Positions 26,809 to 36,227 are shown, counted from the first letter of the stretch. The stretch: 64,000 bases of DNA from an uncultured Muribaculaceae bacterium (GCA_910586565.1 CAJUIT010000003.1:107863-171862), one strand, 5' to 3'. Notes: generated by a model not told the origin, from the sequence alone. Translations and numbers: made by a program.

Positions 26809-29232
26809 ATGAATAAGCTACGTATAATAACTGCAGCTCTGACCATCGGAGCGGCATTTATGGCGGGTGCTACACAAATCATAGTAGGCTCCTACAACAT
26901 CCGTGTGAAAACCGCCGATGACAAAGGTGTTAACAGCTGGGACGCGCGCAAAAGCTACGTGGCGCGAACTGTTACCGATAACGGTTTCGATGTTGTGGGT
27001 TTTAACGAAGTGAAATCGGGTCAGCAGAAAACTGATCTTGTGTCGATGCTCGACAATGAGTACTCATTCTTTGGATGGGACGGCCACGAGGGTTTTGAGT
27101 CAACGGCTGAGACTGCTGTTGATCTCGTTGCATGGCGCACCGATAAATTCGATTGTCTCGACAGCGGGTGGTTCTTCCTCTGCCGCGACCTTGGCACCGG
27201 TATGTGGGAGCAGAGTTGGGATAACAGTTCGTTTGAAAACGTGCGCCACACATCGTGGGTTAAACTGCAGGTGACCGGAACCGATGAGGTGTTCTATGTG
27301 TTTTGCACACACCTCGACCATCAGGGCAACATTGCCCGCATGCTTCAATCGCACATGAATTATGAAAAAATGTGGGAAATTGCCGGGCACTATCCAACCA
27401 TTATGGTAGGTGACCAAAACTCAACCACATCGCGAGTTAACTACCTCAACCTTTATAAGGCAGGGTTGACCGATGCTTTTTCAACCGTCGACGACCCTAC
27501 AGCTAAGTTTGGCAGCGCCGACCCCGCCACTGCCGGCCAGTGGAAAGAGGATACGTCGACCGGCCGCCGCATTGACTATATCTGGGTGCGCGGTTTCAAT
27601 GTCGATGACTACGACCACTGCACCGACACCTACGACCTCGGCGCTATGCCGTCCGACCACATCGCCATCAAGGCAAAACTCACCTATCAGGATCCCGACA
27701 TCAACAACCGTTACACATACGTGGCACCGGGTGGAACCGGCGACGGCTCCAAATCGGCTCCTTTCGGCTCTATTCAGGATGCAGTTAATGCCGCCGGCAT
27801 CGGCGACACCATCTATGTTGCCAAAGGCAGCTATGATGTTACCGCTCAGATTAATGTAGCCAAAACAGTGCGCCTTTTCGGCGGATACGACAAAGACTTC
27901 AACGAAGTGACCGGCCTGTCGGAAGTAAAGGCAGCCGCTAATGTGCGTTGCATCGACCTCAAGGCCGCAACAGATGTGGAAATGCGCAATTTTGCCGTGC
28001 GCAACGGCACGCTTACTTCGACCACAGCCGACGGTGCCGGCATCCGTGCCCACGGTGCACGTCTTATCATGCGTGAATGCGAACTTTCCGATAACTCGGC
28101 AGGGCGTGACGGCGGCGGAATCGACTGCACCGGTCAGCTCATCCTCGACCATGTTCGGTTCCTCAACAACAAGGCCGGCCATAACGGGGGCGCCGTTTGT
28201 TGCGACAATCCCAGCAAACGCTATTGGTTTAATTTCCCTGTGACCGATTGCTATTTCGATGGCAATGAGGCACCTCAAGGCGCTGCCATTTATCTGCCCC
28301 GATTCGTCTATTGCCATGTTGCGGGCAACACCTTTGTCAACAACAAGGCTTCGGAGGGAACACCTGTCTATCTGCATGCTGTGGGAACCGACAACAATCT
28401 CGGTGCAAACCTCTATGTGTTCAACAACACCTTTGCACTCAACAGTTCGGCCGGCGCGGGTAACCCCTCGGCAATGTTTGTTGAGATTGAACCGGTCGGC
28501 TCTTTCTCCCTCGTCAACAACACTATTGTGAGCAATAGTTCCGACAGCAATGTGGCTGCTGTTTACATGCAGTCGGGCACACCTTGCGTGGGCAACAACA
28601 TCATCGCCTGCAACGAGGGTGGCGATGTGTTCCTCAACACCGATGCCGTGCTTGCCTCCTACAATCTCTACACCACTTCGGGAACAATCAACTATCCCGT
28701 CAACGCCAAGGATATCTACACCGCCGATGCAGCAACAGCCGCCACGGCGCTTGCCGATGTGCTCGACGGCACTGTGCTCGACGGAAAATTTGTTCCATCA
28801 CTGAGTTTGCCCGAGGGGGATGCCGCTATGGTCGCATCCGACAATGCAACTGTTGATTTCACCGTTCCCTCGGTTAAGGTTGTGAACCCTGTTCACGCTG
28901 CAGGGAAGAACCTCAACAGCGTCACTGCCCTGCGCCTGCGCGAGAGCATTGTGCGCGCCGATTTCAACTTCGACTGCATGCAGGAAAGCTCTGTCTACCT
29001 CCCCGCCGACCAGGCCGGTGTTGCACGTCCCACCAACGGCAAGGCCACGATGGGAGCACGTGAATATGTTGAGGGTGCCGGCATTTTTGATGTGCCTGCT
29101 ACTTCGGGCGCTGCCGATGCCGATGCTCCGGTTGAATATTTCGACCTTCAGGGGCGCCGCGTATCCAATCCGTCGCGCGGCATCTACATTCGCCGACAAG
29201 GAGCGACAGCCGAAAAAGTTATAATATTATGA
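26809..29232 (+). CDS. Secreted EEP-family nuclease/phosphatase fused to a beta-helix, copy A
   Basis: An 807-residue exported fusion. After the signal peptide, residues about 23-295 are an endonuclease/exonuclease/phosphatase domain with every core motif: SYNIR, GFNEVKSG (Glu), FCTHLDHQGN, MVGDQNST (Asp/Asn) and PSDHIAIK (Asp/His). Residues about 300-690 are a right-handed beta-helix opening YVAPGGTGDGSKSAPFGSIQ, with repeated N-N-T-F/A and G-A/G-I turns. The end (VEYFDLQGRRVSNPSRGIYI...EKVIIL) is a sorting-type tail. DNA, RNA or phosphoester substrates are all possible; the helix may bind a polymer. Its stop overlaps the next gene as ATGA. Confidence 0.88.
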   Translation: MNKLRIITAALTIGAAFMAGATQIIVGSYNIRVKTADDKGVNSWDARKSYVARTVTDNGFDVVGFNEVKSGQQKTDLVSMLDNEYSFFGWDGHEGFESTAETAVDLVAWRTDKFDCLDSGWFFLCRDLGTGMWEQSWDNSSFENVRHTSWVKLQVTGTDEVFYVFCTHLDHQGNIARMLQSHMNYEKMWEIAGHYPTIMVGDQNSTTSRVNYLNLYKAGLTDAFSTVDDPTAKFGSADPATAGQWKEDTSTGRRIDYIWVRGFNVDDYDHCTDTYDLGAMPSDHIAIKAKLTYQDPDINNRYTYVAPGGTGDGSKSAPFGSIQDAVNAAGIGDTIYVAKGSYDVTAQINVAKTVRLFGGYDKDFNEVTGLSEVKAAANVRCIDLKAATDVEMRNFAVRNGTLTSTTADGAGIRAHGARLIMRECELSDNSAGRDGGGIDCTGQLILDHVRFLNNKAGHNGGAVCCDNPSKRYWFNFPVTDCYFDGNEAPQGAAIYLPRFVYCHVAGNTFVNNKASEGTPVYLHAVGTDNNLGANLYVFNNTFALNSSAGAGNPSAMFVEIEPVGSFSLVNNTIVSNSSDSNVAAVYMQSGTPCVGNNIIACNEGGDVFLNTDAVLASYNLYTTSGTINYPVNAKDIYTADAATAATALADVLDGTVLDGKFVPSLSLPEGDAAMVASDNATVDFTVPSVKVVNPVHAAGKNLNSVTALRLRESIVRADFNFDCMQESSVYLPADQAGVARPTNGKATMGAREYVEGAGIFDVPATSGAADADAPVEYFDLQGRRVSNPSRGIYIRRQGATAEKVIIL
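27596..29229 (+). repeat. Duplicated beta-helix/tail segment, copy A
   Basis: This block matches 29998-31622 at an offset of 2402 bp. Two sub-blocks appear exactly identical (about 27721-28157 and 28610-28968) while the stretch between them carries many silent and some replacement changes, giving a mosaic. Confidence 0.9.
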
Positions 29233-31625
29233 AAAAAATTGCAGTATCAGCTCTGTTGGCTTTTGCGGTTGCCGGATGGTTTAATATGTCGGCAACAGCC
29301 ATAACTGTTGGCTCCTACAATATCCGCACCTTGGCAGTCGCTGATCAGGGCGCAAATCATTGGGACGCACGTAAAACTTATGTGGCTGCCACAGTTACGG
29401 ATAACGGAATGGATGTGGTTGGTTTCAATGAAGTGATGAACAACCGTCAGGAGACAGAACTAAAACAATTGCTCTCTGATTACTCTTTCACCGGATGGAA
29501 CGGACATGATGGAACGGATTGTGGAGAAACTGCCGTGAATTTGATTGCTTTCCGCACCGACATGTTTGAGGTGCTTGAGGAGGGATTCTATTTTCTTGAC
29601 AGAGAACTGACAACATGGTCGATTCCATGGGATAACAGTGTGTGTAGTCGTGAAACCTCATGGGCGAAACTCCGCGTGAAAGCTTCCGATGAAATTTTTT
29701 ATGTGTTCTGCACTCATCTTGATCACGAGGGGAACGTTGCCCGCATGCTTCAGTCTCACCTCAACTATGAGAAAATGTGGGAAATTGCCGGTCACTATCC
29801 CACAATTATGGTAGGTGACCAAAATTCCACCACTTCGCGTGTGAATTATCTGAACCTCTATAATGCCGGCTTTACTGATGCATTCAGCATTGTCGCTGAC
29901 CCAGTGTCCAAATTTGGCAGTGATGATCCACACACTTCAGGGCAATGGAAGGAGGTGCCGACCGGGCGCCGCATTGACTACATCTGGGTTCGGGGTTTCA
30001 ATGTCGATGACTACGACCATTGCACCGACACCTACGACCTCGGCGCCATGCCTTCCGACCACATCGCCATTAAGGCAAAACTCACCTATCAGGATCCCGA
30101 CATCAACAACCGTTACACCTACGTGGCACCGGGTGGAACCGGCGACGGCTCCAAATCGGCTCCTTTCGGCTCTATTCAGGATGCAGTTAATGCCGCCGGC
30201 ATCGGCGACACCATCTATGTTGCCAAAGGCAGCTATGATGTTACCGCTCAGATTAATGTAGCCAAAACAGTGCGCCTTTTCGGCGGATACGACAAAGACT
30301 TCAACGAAGTGACCGGCCTGTCGGAAGTAAAGGCAGCCGCTAATGTGCGTTGCATCGACCTCAAGGCCGCAACAGATGTGGAAATGCGCAATTTTGCCGT
30401 GCGCAACGGCACGCTTACTTCGACCACAGCCGACGGTGCCGGCATCCGTGCCCACGGTGCACGTCTTATCATGCGTGAATGCGAACTTTCCGATAACTCG
30501 GCAGGGCGTGACGGCGGCGGAATCGACTGCACCGGTCAGCTCATCCTCGACCATGTTCGTTTCATCAACAACAAGGCGGGTCATAACGGTGGCGCCGTTT
30601 GTTGCGACAATCCGAGCAAACGCTATTGGTTTAATTTCCCCGTGACCGATTGCTATTTCGATGGCAATGAGGCACCTCAGGGAGCTGCCCTTTATTTGCC
30701 CCGATTTGTTTATTGCCATGTTGCGGGCAACACCTTTGTCAACAACAAGGCTTCGGCGGGAACGCCGGTCTATCTGCATGCTGTGGGAACCGACAACAAC
30801 CTCGGTGCCAACCTCTATGTGTTCAACAACACCTTTGCACTCAACAGTGCGGCCGGCGCAGGTAACCCCGGGGCGATGTATGTTGAGATTGAATCTGCAG
30901 GTTCGTTCGCTCTTATCAATAACACCATCGTGAGCAACAGTTCCGACAGCAATGTGGCTGCCGTTTACATGCAGTCGGGCACACCTTGCGTGGGAAATAA
31001 CATCATAGCCTGCAACGAGGGTGGCGATGTGTTCCTCAACACCGATGCCGTGCTTGCCTCCTACAATCTCTACACCACTTCGGGAACAATCAACTATCCC
31101 GTCAACGCCAAGGATATCTACACCGCCGATGCAGCAACAGCCGCCACGGCGCTTGCCGATGTGCTCGACGGCACTGTGCTCGACGGAAAATTTGTTCCAT
31201 CACTGAGTTTGCCCGAGGGGGATGCCGCTATGGTCGCATCCGACAATGCAACTGTTGATTTCACCGTTCCCTCGGTTAAGGTTGTGAACCCTGTTCACGC
31301 TGCAGGGAAGAACCTCAACAGCGTCACTGCCCTGCGCCTGCGCGAGAGCATTGTGCGCGCCGATTTCAATTTCGACTGCATGCAGGAAAGTTCTGTCTAC
31401 CTCCCCGCCGATCAGGCCGGCGTTGCACGCCCCACCAACGGCAAGGCCACGATGGGTGCACGTGAATATGTTGAGGGTGCCGGCATTTTTGATGTGCCCG
31501 CCACTTCGGGCGCTGCCGATGCTCCGGTTGAATATTTCGACCTTCAGGGGCGCCGCGTAGTCAATCCGTCGCGCGGCATCTACATTCGCCGCCAAGGAGC
31601 GACAGCCGAAAAAATTATAATCTGA
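29229..31625 (+). CDS. Secreted EEP-family nuclease/phosphatase fused to a beta-helix, copy B
   Basis: A 798-residue tandem paralog of the previous gene, translationally coupled through a 4-bp overlap. The N-terminal EEP domain (SYNIRTL, GFNEVMNN, FCTHLDHEGN, MVGDQNST, PSDHIAIK) has diverged clearly, especially over residues 60-130 and 215-240, yet the beta-helix and tail are almost identical to copy A. A 6-bp deletion (one Ala-Asp pair) near 31520 separates the tails. The pattern suggests recent homogenisation of the 3' two thirds while the catalytic domain was kept different. It is followed by a strong hairpin at 31651-31689. Confidence 0.88.
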   Translation: MKKIAVSALLAFAVAGWFNMSATAITVGSYNIRTLAVADQGANHWDARKTYVAATVTDNGMDVVGFNEVMNNRQETELKQLLSDYSFTGWNGHDGTDCGETAVNLIAFRTDMFEVLEEGFYFLDRELTTWSIPWDNSVCSRETSWAKLRVKASDEIFYVFCTHLDHEGNVARMLQSHLNYEKMWEIAGHYPTIMVGDQNSTTSRVNYLNLYNAGFTDAFSIVADPVSKFGSDDPHTSGQWKEVPTGRRIDYIWVRGFNVDDYDHCTDTYDLGAMPSDHIAIKAKLTYQDPDINNRYTYVAPGGTGDGSKSAPFGSIQDAVNAAGIGDTIYVAKGSYDVTAQINVAKTVRLFGGYDKDFNEVTGLSEVKAAANVRCIDLKAATDVEMRNFAVRNGTLTSTTADGAGIRAHGARLIMRECELSDNSAGRDGGGIDCTGQLILDHVRFINNKAGHNGGAVCCDNPSKRYWFNFPVTDCYFDGNEAPQGAALYLPRFVYCHVAGNTFVNNKASAGTPVYLHAVGTDNNLGANLYVFNNTFALNSAAGAGNPGAMYVEIESAGSFALINNTIVSNSSDSNVAAVYMQSGTPCVGNNIIACNEGGDVFLNTDAVLASYNLYTTSGTINYPVNAKDIYTADAATAATALADVLDGTVLDGKFVPSLSLPEGDAAMVASDNATVDFTVPSVKVVNPVHAAGKNLNSVTALRLRESIVRADFNFDCMQESSVYLPADQAGVARPTNGKATMGAREYVEGAGIFDVPATSGAADAPVEYFDLQGRRVVNPSRGIYIRRQGATAEKIII
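29998..31622 (+). repeat. Duplicated beta-helix/tail segment, copy B
   Basis: Partner of 27596-29229. Direct repeats over 1.6 kb long make the pair prone to recombination, which could delete one gene and leave a hybrid EEP domain. Confidence 0.9.
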
Positions 31626-31650
31626 CAGCTCCCTCCCCGCTTAGACCCAA

Positions 31651-31689
31651 AAGGCGGTGTGTCATGAATTTTGACACACCGCCTTGTTT
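31651..31689. terminator. Bidirectional terminator with recurring GGCGGTGTGTCA stem
   Basis: A 14-bp stem (31651-31664 with 31672-31685) and a TGAATTT loop between convergent genes, ending TTGTTTA. The stem core is the same 12 bp as in the hairpin at 9195-9232. Confidence 0.8.
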
Positions 31690-31739
31690 ATTCGTGCCCT
31701 GCCGATGAGGAGGGCGTGGGGGTAAATGTGGGTTTGGGG

Positions 31740-32648
31740 TTATTCTTCGGTGGGGAGGAGAGCGGCTGCGGCTGCCGTCATGAGCGGGCGCACTTCGGAG
31801 TAGGGGAGCACACACGAAGGCATGCCGGCGGCGTAGGGTGCGATTTCATATTGCTGATAGTCGAAATGCACACCGTCGGGCATGAAATAGGGGGGTGTAA
31901 CAGGGAGGGGGAGAGTGTCGGGGTTGACCAACAGAGCATCGCGGAAATCGTTGGTTGTGCTAACCTCGAAATATTGTTTCATTAGCCCCTCTTTCACCAT
32001 TTGGGTGAGTTGCGGGCGCGATGAGGCCGGGAACATGTTCCAACCCACAATATCGCCGTTAGAGCGGTTGAACACAGCGGGTGAGAATCCTGCACCGCCG
32101 TGAGCACCTCCAAGATAAGTGTAGGTTGAACAGCCGTAGGTAATGGTTGAGGTGGTGACCCAAAGGGGAGAAACGATTGCCGAGTATTCGAGTGTGCGCG
32201 GCTCGTCGAAATCGAGATCATCGAAAGCCGAGAGATCGTTTTTCAGATTCGCGAGGATTTCAGTGCCTATGAAGGCAGTGAGTTTGCGTCCGTCGTTGAA
32301 GTCGGTGTTCTTTTCGGTTATAGAATCGGGTTGGTTGGAGATGCTCGGGGAGAGTTGGTTGGCAATCCATTTACGCACCGAATCGACAAGCTGTTTTCCA
32401 CCTGCCACAGGATAGGCAAGTGAGATGGAGCATACAGCCTTGTTTTTGGCCGGCGACACAACCGAATCGTTCCACACGATGCTGTCGGTGACGAATGAGG
32501 CGGATTCGGCCACTGATAATGAATCTGCCGCCTCTTCCTGTGATTGCTCAACGTTCTTTCCTTTCCCTCCACATGCACTTGTGGCGCATGTGAGGCAGGC
32601 AAGCAGAGCCGCCGGAAGAGCCGATGCAAAAATTCTTTTGATGTTCAT
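31740..32648 (-). CDS. DUF3298/RsiV-like lipoprotein
   Basis: A 302-residue exported protein. The N-terminus ends in a lipobox-like TSACGG (Cys26), then a Glu/Gln/Ser-rich linker. The body has the two-part architecture of DUF4163/DUF3298 (PdaC-RsiV-like) proteins: a first beta-rich half with SLAYPVAGG, a central TYLGGAHG motif typical of the family, and the end segment PDGVHFDYQQYEIAPYAAGM followed by LPYSEVRPLM. In Firmicutes the domain occurs in the RsiV anti-sigma factor and binds lysozyme; a similar envelope role here is only inference. It is divergent from the C10 protease gene. Confidence 0.8.
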   Translation of the reverse strand: MNIKRIFASALPAALLACLTCATSACGGKGKNVEQSQEEAADSLSVAESASFVTDSIVWNDSVVSPAKNKAVCSISLAYPVAGGKQLVDSVRKWIANQLSPSISNQPDSITEKNTDFNDGRKLTAFIGTEILANLKNDLSAFDDLDFDEPRTLEYSAIVSPLWVTTSTITYGCSTYTYLGGAHGGAGFSPAVFNRSNGDIVGWNMFPASSRPQLTQMVKEGLMKQYFEVSTTNDFRDALLVNPDTLPLPVTPPYFMPDGVHFDYQQYEIAPYAAGMPSCVLPYSEVRPLMTAAAAALLPTEE

Positions 32649-33016
32649 AGACTTAATTATATTTAAATTTATTTTATCTTTGTTGGATGTGGAATTTTTG
32701 GTTAGGGAGCATCACCTGAGCCTTGCACCCCGAGCCGGTTTTCCACTGCATTACCGCCGCATGACGCGTTCCCGGCAAAGATAGCGGTTTATTTTGAAAT
32801 ACGTAACAACGATAATAAGTGGCTGTTCAAAATTATTTTAGGTTTCTACCGTAGAGATTTTTTCAGTTATTTTCCCTTGATGAAGAGGGAGCGATGCGGG
32901 CATCGTGACCGATGAGGAAAGGGAAAAGAACGAAAAATCGCAGGTAGAAAGCTAAGAGCAGCCATAATAAAAATAATTTTAAACAGACACTTAACAACCA
33001 AGACTACGTGAAAGTA
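32649..33016. other. Divergent intergenic region
   Basis: This gene-free interval carries a minus-strand TATCTTTG (32783-32776) suited to the lipoprotein gene, and a plus-strand TATCTTTG at 32675-32682 that would start a transcript with a leader of over 300 nt toward the protease gene. No conserved RNA structure was recognised. Confidence 0.5.
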
Positions 33017-35503
33017 ATGAAGAAATCACTAATCGTGATGTCGCTGCTTCTTGCCGCGACCGGTGCGGGTGCCCGCACTCTCACTCCCGCCGAGGCTTTG
33101 GCCCGCGTGGGGCAATCGGCTTCCCCTATGAAAGCACATGCCGCGGTGCCCGCTGCAAGCGCACGGCTTGTCCACACAACATTCACAACCAACGGCACCG
33201 CTGCCGTCTACATGTTCAACAACACTGCGGGCGCGGGCTACATGCTTGTCAGTGCCGATGATGTGGCAGCTCCGCTTTTGGGTTATTCCGATGCTCCGGT
33301 GGCCGCCGACGGTGAGCTGCCCGCGCAACTTCAGTGGTGGCTGAGTCAGTATGCCGCAGAAATCGAGGCGGCCAATGCTTCCGCCTCAACGAGTGCTGCT
33401 CCGGCTGCATTGGCTGCCTCGTGGGAGAGTATGGCTCACGACCCTATCTCGCCCCTGTGTAAAACCACCTGGGACCAGGCTACCCCCTACAATGCCCAGT
33501 GCCCGCAGATTTCATCGCGCGCCACAATGACCGGTTGTGTCGCAACAGCAATGGCGCAGGTTATGAAATATCACCAATGGCCTGCAAAGGGTAAAGGTTC
33601 AATCACTTACACCGACAATAACGGCACGACCCGTTCAATGTCGTTCGCATCCAATATCGACTGGACCAATATGCTCGACAGCTATGCAGGAGATTATACC
33701 ACAGCCCAGAAAAACGCCGTGGCATGGTTGATGAAAGCTTGCGGCTTCTCGGTGAAAATGACCTATGGCACATCTTCTTCGGGCGCTACCGAGAATAACG
33801 TTGGGCCCGCTCTTGTGAATTATTTCAACTATGACCCCGGCTATTCGCTCTGTCAACGTGAGAATTACGGTCTTTCCGACTGGCAGCGGATGATTTATGA
33901 GAACCTCGAGGAGGTTGGCCCCGTGCTCTATTGCGGTTCAGCGCTCGGAGGTGGCCACTGCTTTGTGTGCGACGGATATTCCGAAGGTGGCTATTTCCAT
34001 TTCAACTGGGGATGGTCGGGAATGTATGACGGCTACTATCTTCTCACTGCCCTCAACCCCGACGGTCAGGGAATCGGCGGTTTTGCCGGAGGTTACAACC
34101 TCGGGCAGAGCATTGTGCTCGGGATTCAGAAGCCCACCGGCACAACAACAACTACCACCGTGCAGCTTTCGCAGCAGGCCGCTCCCACCGGCAGCATCTA
34201 CGGCGGCTTGCTTACACTTACCGGTCCGTGGTATAACCTGATGAGCGATGCAACAATGATTCTGGGCGTGAAATGTGACCCCGCAAACGGCACTTCGGGT
34301 ACCACTCGCTACATCGAGGCACCTTACGGATCGGTAACTATCGATTCCTACAGCGGATTCAATTCTCTTCAGTTCGATGCCACACAAATTCCCAACGGCA
34401 CATGGCAAGTGTCGCTTGTCACCAAAGATGTGACCTCGGGAACATCGTCGCAGTGGATGCCTGTGCTCCATCCCATCAACCAGTCCAACTACGTTACGGT
34501 GACACGTTCGGGGCAGACATTCTCGGTTGTAAACGGGGAGACTGCCTACCTCACTGTTACCAACGCAGAACTGCTCACCCCGTTCTACAGCGGTTGTATG
34601 GCAAAGATGCGTTTCACTGTTTCCAATAACTCCAATCTTGAGGTGGCTCAATCGGTAGCTCCATGTCTGCTTTCGGGTTCACCCACTATCCCCGGGGTGT
34701 TGGCAAGCAATTCGTCAATCATGGCTATGGGCGACGGGGTTTACATCGACCTCATGCCCGGCGAAAGCGTGACCAAAGAGATTACTTTCACGCTTGCCGC
34801 CGCATCGGCATCGTTCAAAACAAACGTGAACTACACCTGCGCCCTTTTTGACTCCGAAACAGGTTATATGTTCACCTCGCTGGGGCTGCAGAAGGTTCTC
34901 CCTAAATCCGAAGCTACACTTTCGGCCACATCATTTGCTCTTGAAGGGGGCACTACCTCGGTGAATCCGGCCGACATGCACTTCACCGCTTCGGTTAAAT
35001 GTGTTACAGGCTATTTCGCATCCTCATTGATGGTTGCCGTTACCCCCTATGGCGGCGGCCAGATCCTCTCCTCAGATAATTCGAGTGAAGTTCTCTTCCT
35101 CAGCGCAGGGCAGAGCACAACCACCGATTTCAACATTGCTTTCCCGGCGGCTGAAGCGGGCCAGACCTATTCCGCTTTCCTCGGTTACGTGTCAGGCTCA
35201 ACATTCAATCAGTTGCGCTACCTTAATTTCACGGTCGATGTGGCCGGTGTTGAGGAGGTGAGTGCCGACGGCAATAATCTTTCCATCGATTATGTGAAAG
35301 CTATCAACGCAGCGGTGGTAACCTCGTCGTGCCCCGTCACTTCGGTTGAAGTTCTTACCCCCGCCGGTGCTCCGGTGAATGTTGATGTTACCACCGACGG
35401 CAACGGCGCCTCGGTTGACCTCTCGGCCGCACCTGCCGGAGTGCTCATCGTGGTTGCCCGTGATGCTTCGGGAGCTGCCGCAACTCTTAAACTCGTGAAA
35501 TGA
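33017..35503 (+). CDS. C10 family (streptopain-like) cysteine protease with long C-terminal region
   Basis: An 828-residue exported protease counted from ATG 33017; a GTG three codons earlier is possible but less likely. Signal peptide (about 1-20), Spi-like propeptide (about 25-115, ending LPAQLQWWLSQYAAEI), then the C10 catalytic domain with Cys174 in ATMTGCVATAMAQVMKYHQW and His314 in ALGGGHCFVCDG, followed by HFNWGWSGMYDGYY. About 450 residues after the catalytic domain form beta-sandwich modules and a short C-terminal domain (SVEVLTPAGAPV). Relatives include SpeB, interpain and the Bacteroides Bfp proteases. The stop codon overlaps the next gene as ATGA. Confidence 0.92.
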   Translation: MKKSLIVMSLLLAATGAGARTLTPAEALARVGQSASPMKAHAAVPAASARLVHTTFTTNGTAAVYMFNNTAGAGYMLVSADDVAAPLLGYSDAPVAADGELPAQLQWWLSQYAAEIEAANASASTSAAPAALAASWESMAHDPISPLCKTTWDQATPYNAQCPQISSRATMTGCVATAMAQVMKYHQWPAKGKGSITYTDNNGTTRSMSFASNIDWTNMLDSYAGDYTTAQKNAVAWLMKACGFSVKMTYGTSSSGATENNVGPALVNYFNYDPGYSLCQRENYGLSDWQRMIYENLEEVGPVLYCGSALGGGHCFVCDGYSEGGYFHFNWGWSGMYDGYYLLTALNPDGQGIGGFAGGYNLGQSIVLGIQKPTGTTTTTTVQLSQQAAPTGSIYGGLLTLTGPWYNLMSDATMILGVKCDPANGTSGTTRYIEAPYGSVTIDSYSGFNSLQFDATQIPNGTWQVSLVTKDVTSGTSSQWMPVLHPINQSNYVTVTRSGQTFSVVNGETAYLTVTNAELLTPFYSGCMAKMRFTVSNNSNLEVAQSVAPCLLSGSPTIPGVLASNSSIMAMGDGVYIDLMPGESVTKEITFTLAAASASFKTNVNYTCALFDSETGYMFTSLGLQKVLPKSEATLSATSFALEGGTTSVNPADMHFTASVKCVTGYFASSLMVAVTPYGGGQILSSDNSSEVLFLSAGQSTTTDFNIAFPAAEAGQTYSAFLGYVSGSTFNQLRYLNFTVDVAGVEEVSADGNNLSIDYVKAINAAVVTSSCPVTSVEVLTPAGAPVNVDVTTDGNGASVDLSAAPAGVLIVVARDASGAAATLKLVK

Positions 35504-36084
35504 AACATGCGATGAAGCAATCGGTTCTGCTGCTGCCGGCGCTTGTTGTTGTGGCTGCGGGTTGCAGTTCGCAACGTCAGTCAGCTCCGCAAGCAGGCGC
35601 TACACCCGCCCCCGCACCCCCCTTGGCAACAGTGGTGGCGCCCCCCGACCGCGGCGGCACAATCCGCTCGGAGGAGCGCATCGGTGAGAGCGCCGTGTCG
35701 ATGATGCCCAAAGGGCAGGTTTACCGCATGAGCGGCGACTATGCCCGCAATGTGGCCATCACACTCGCCGCCGACGGAACCGTTCAGAGCTATCCCGCGC
35801 CAACGGATATCACCCCGTCGTCGGCTCCTGTGGAGCTCGACGGGGGGTGGTGGCTCGACCGTCGCGGGGTGACCGACCGCTCGGTGTTCACCCGCTACAC
35901 CCTGCAGGAATATGCCGCCCTCAAGGAGGCTCCCACACCTGCCGAGCTGCTGGCGGCCGTGATTCCCGGCGCCCGCGTCACCGCCGTGATGAAACTGCCC
36001 GTGACCACACGTGAGGCGCTGGCCGACACCGCCGCCGTGAACAGCTACATCGCCACCCATGCCCTCGGGGCAAAGGTGCCTTGA
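35500..36084 (+). CDS. Small lipoprotein coupled to the C10 protease
   Basis: A 194-residue putative lipoprotein beginning inside the protease stop codon; Met5 (35512) is an alternative start. The lipobox is VVAAGC followed by Ser-Ser and a Pro/Ala-rich linker to about residue 55. The globular part contains YRMSGDYARNVAITLAADG, SYPAPTDI, GGWWLDRRGVTD, FTRYTLQEYAAL and TPAELLAAVIPGARV. I do not recognise a characterised family. Translational coupling suggests a function tied to the protease; genetically coupled inhibitors are known for Bacteroides fragilis C10 proteases, so an inhibitor or chaperone role is a testable idea. Confidence 0.75.
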   Translation: MKHAMKQSVLLLPALVVVAAGCSSQRQSAPQAGATPAPAPPLATVVAPPDRGGTIRSEERIGESAVSMMPKGQVYRMSGDYARNVAITLAADGTVQSYPAPTDITPSSAPVELDGGWWLDRRGVTDRSVFTRYTLQEYAALKEAPTPAELLAAVIPGARVTAVMKLPVTTREALADTAAVNSYIATHALGAKVP

Positions 36085-36103
36085 AACACAGTTGTTTCCC
36101 TTT

Positions 36104-36165
36104 ACACGACCTGCAATTCCGCCCTCGCAATTCGTTGTGGTGCAGAATTGCAGGTCGTGTGCTTT
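36104..36165 (+). terminator. Terminator after the C10 protease operon
   Basis: A 15-bp perfect stem, ACACGACCTGCAATT (36104-36118) with 36146-36160, a 27-nt loop and a GCTTTT tail. Confidence 0.75.
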
Positions 36166-36185
36166 TAAATGTCGCCGTTTTTTTG

Positions 36186-36193
36186 TATCTTTG
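36186..36193 (+). promoter_or_regulatory. -10 element (TATCTTTG) of pnp
   Basis: An exact TAnnTTTG match 35 bp upstream of the pnp start codon, directly after the terminator of the previous operon. A -33 TTTG is not evident. Confidence 0.6.
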
Positions 36194-36227
36194 CGCGATT
36201 TAAGACGTTTAAAACAAAAAATATAGA

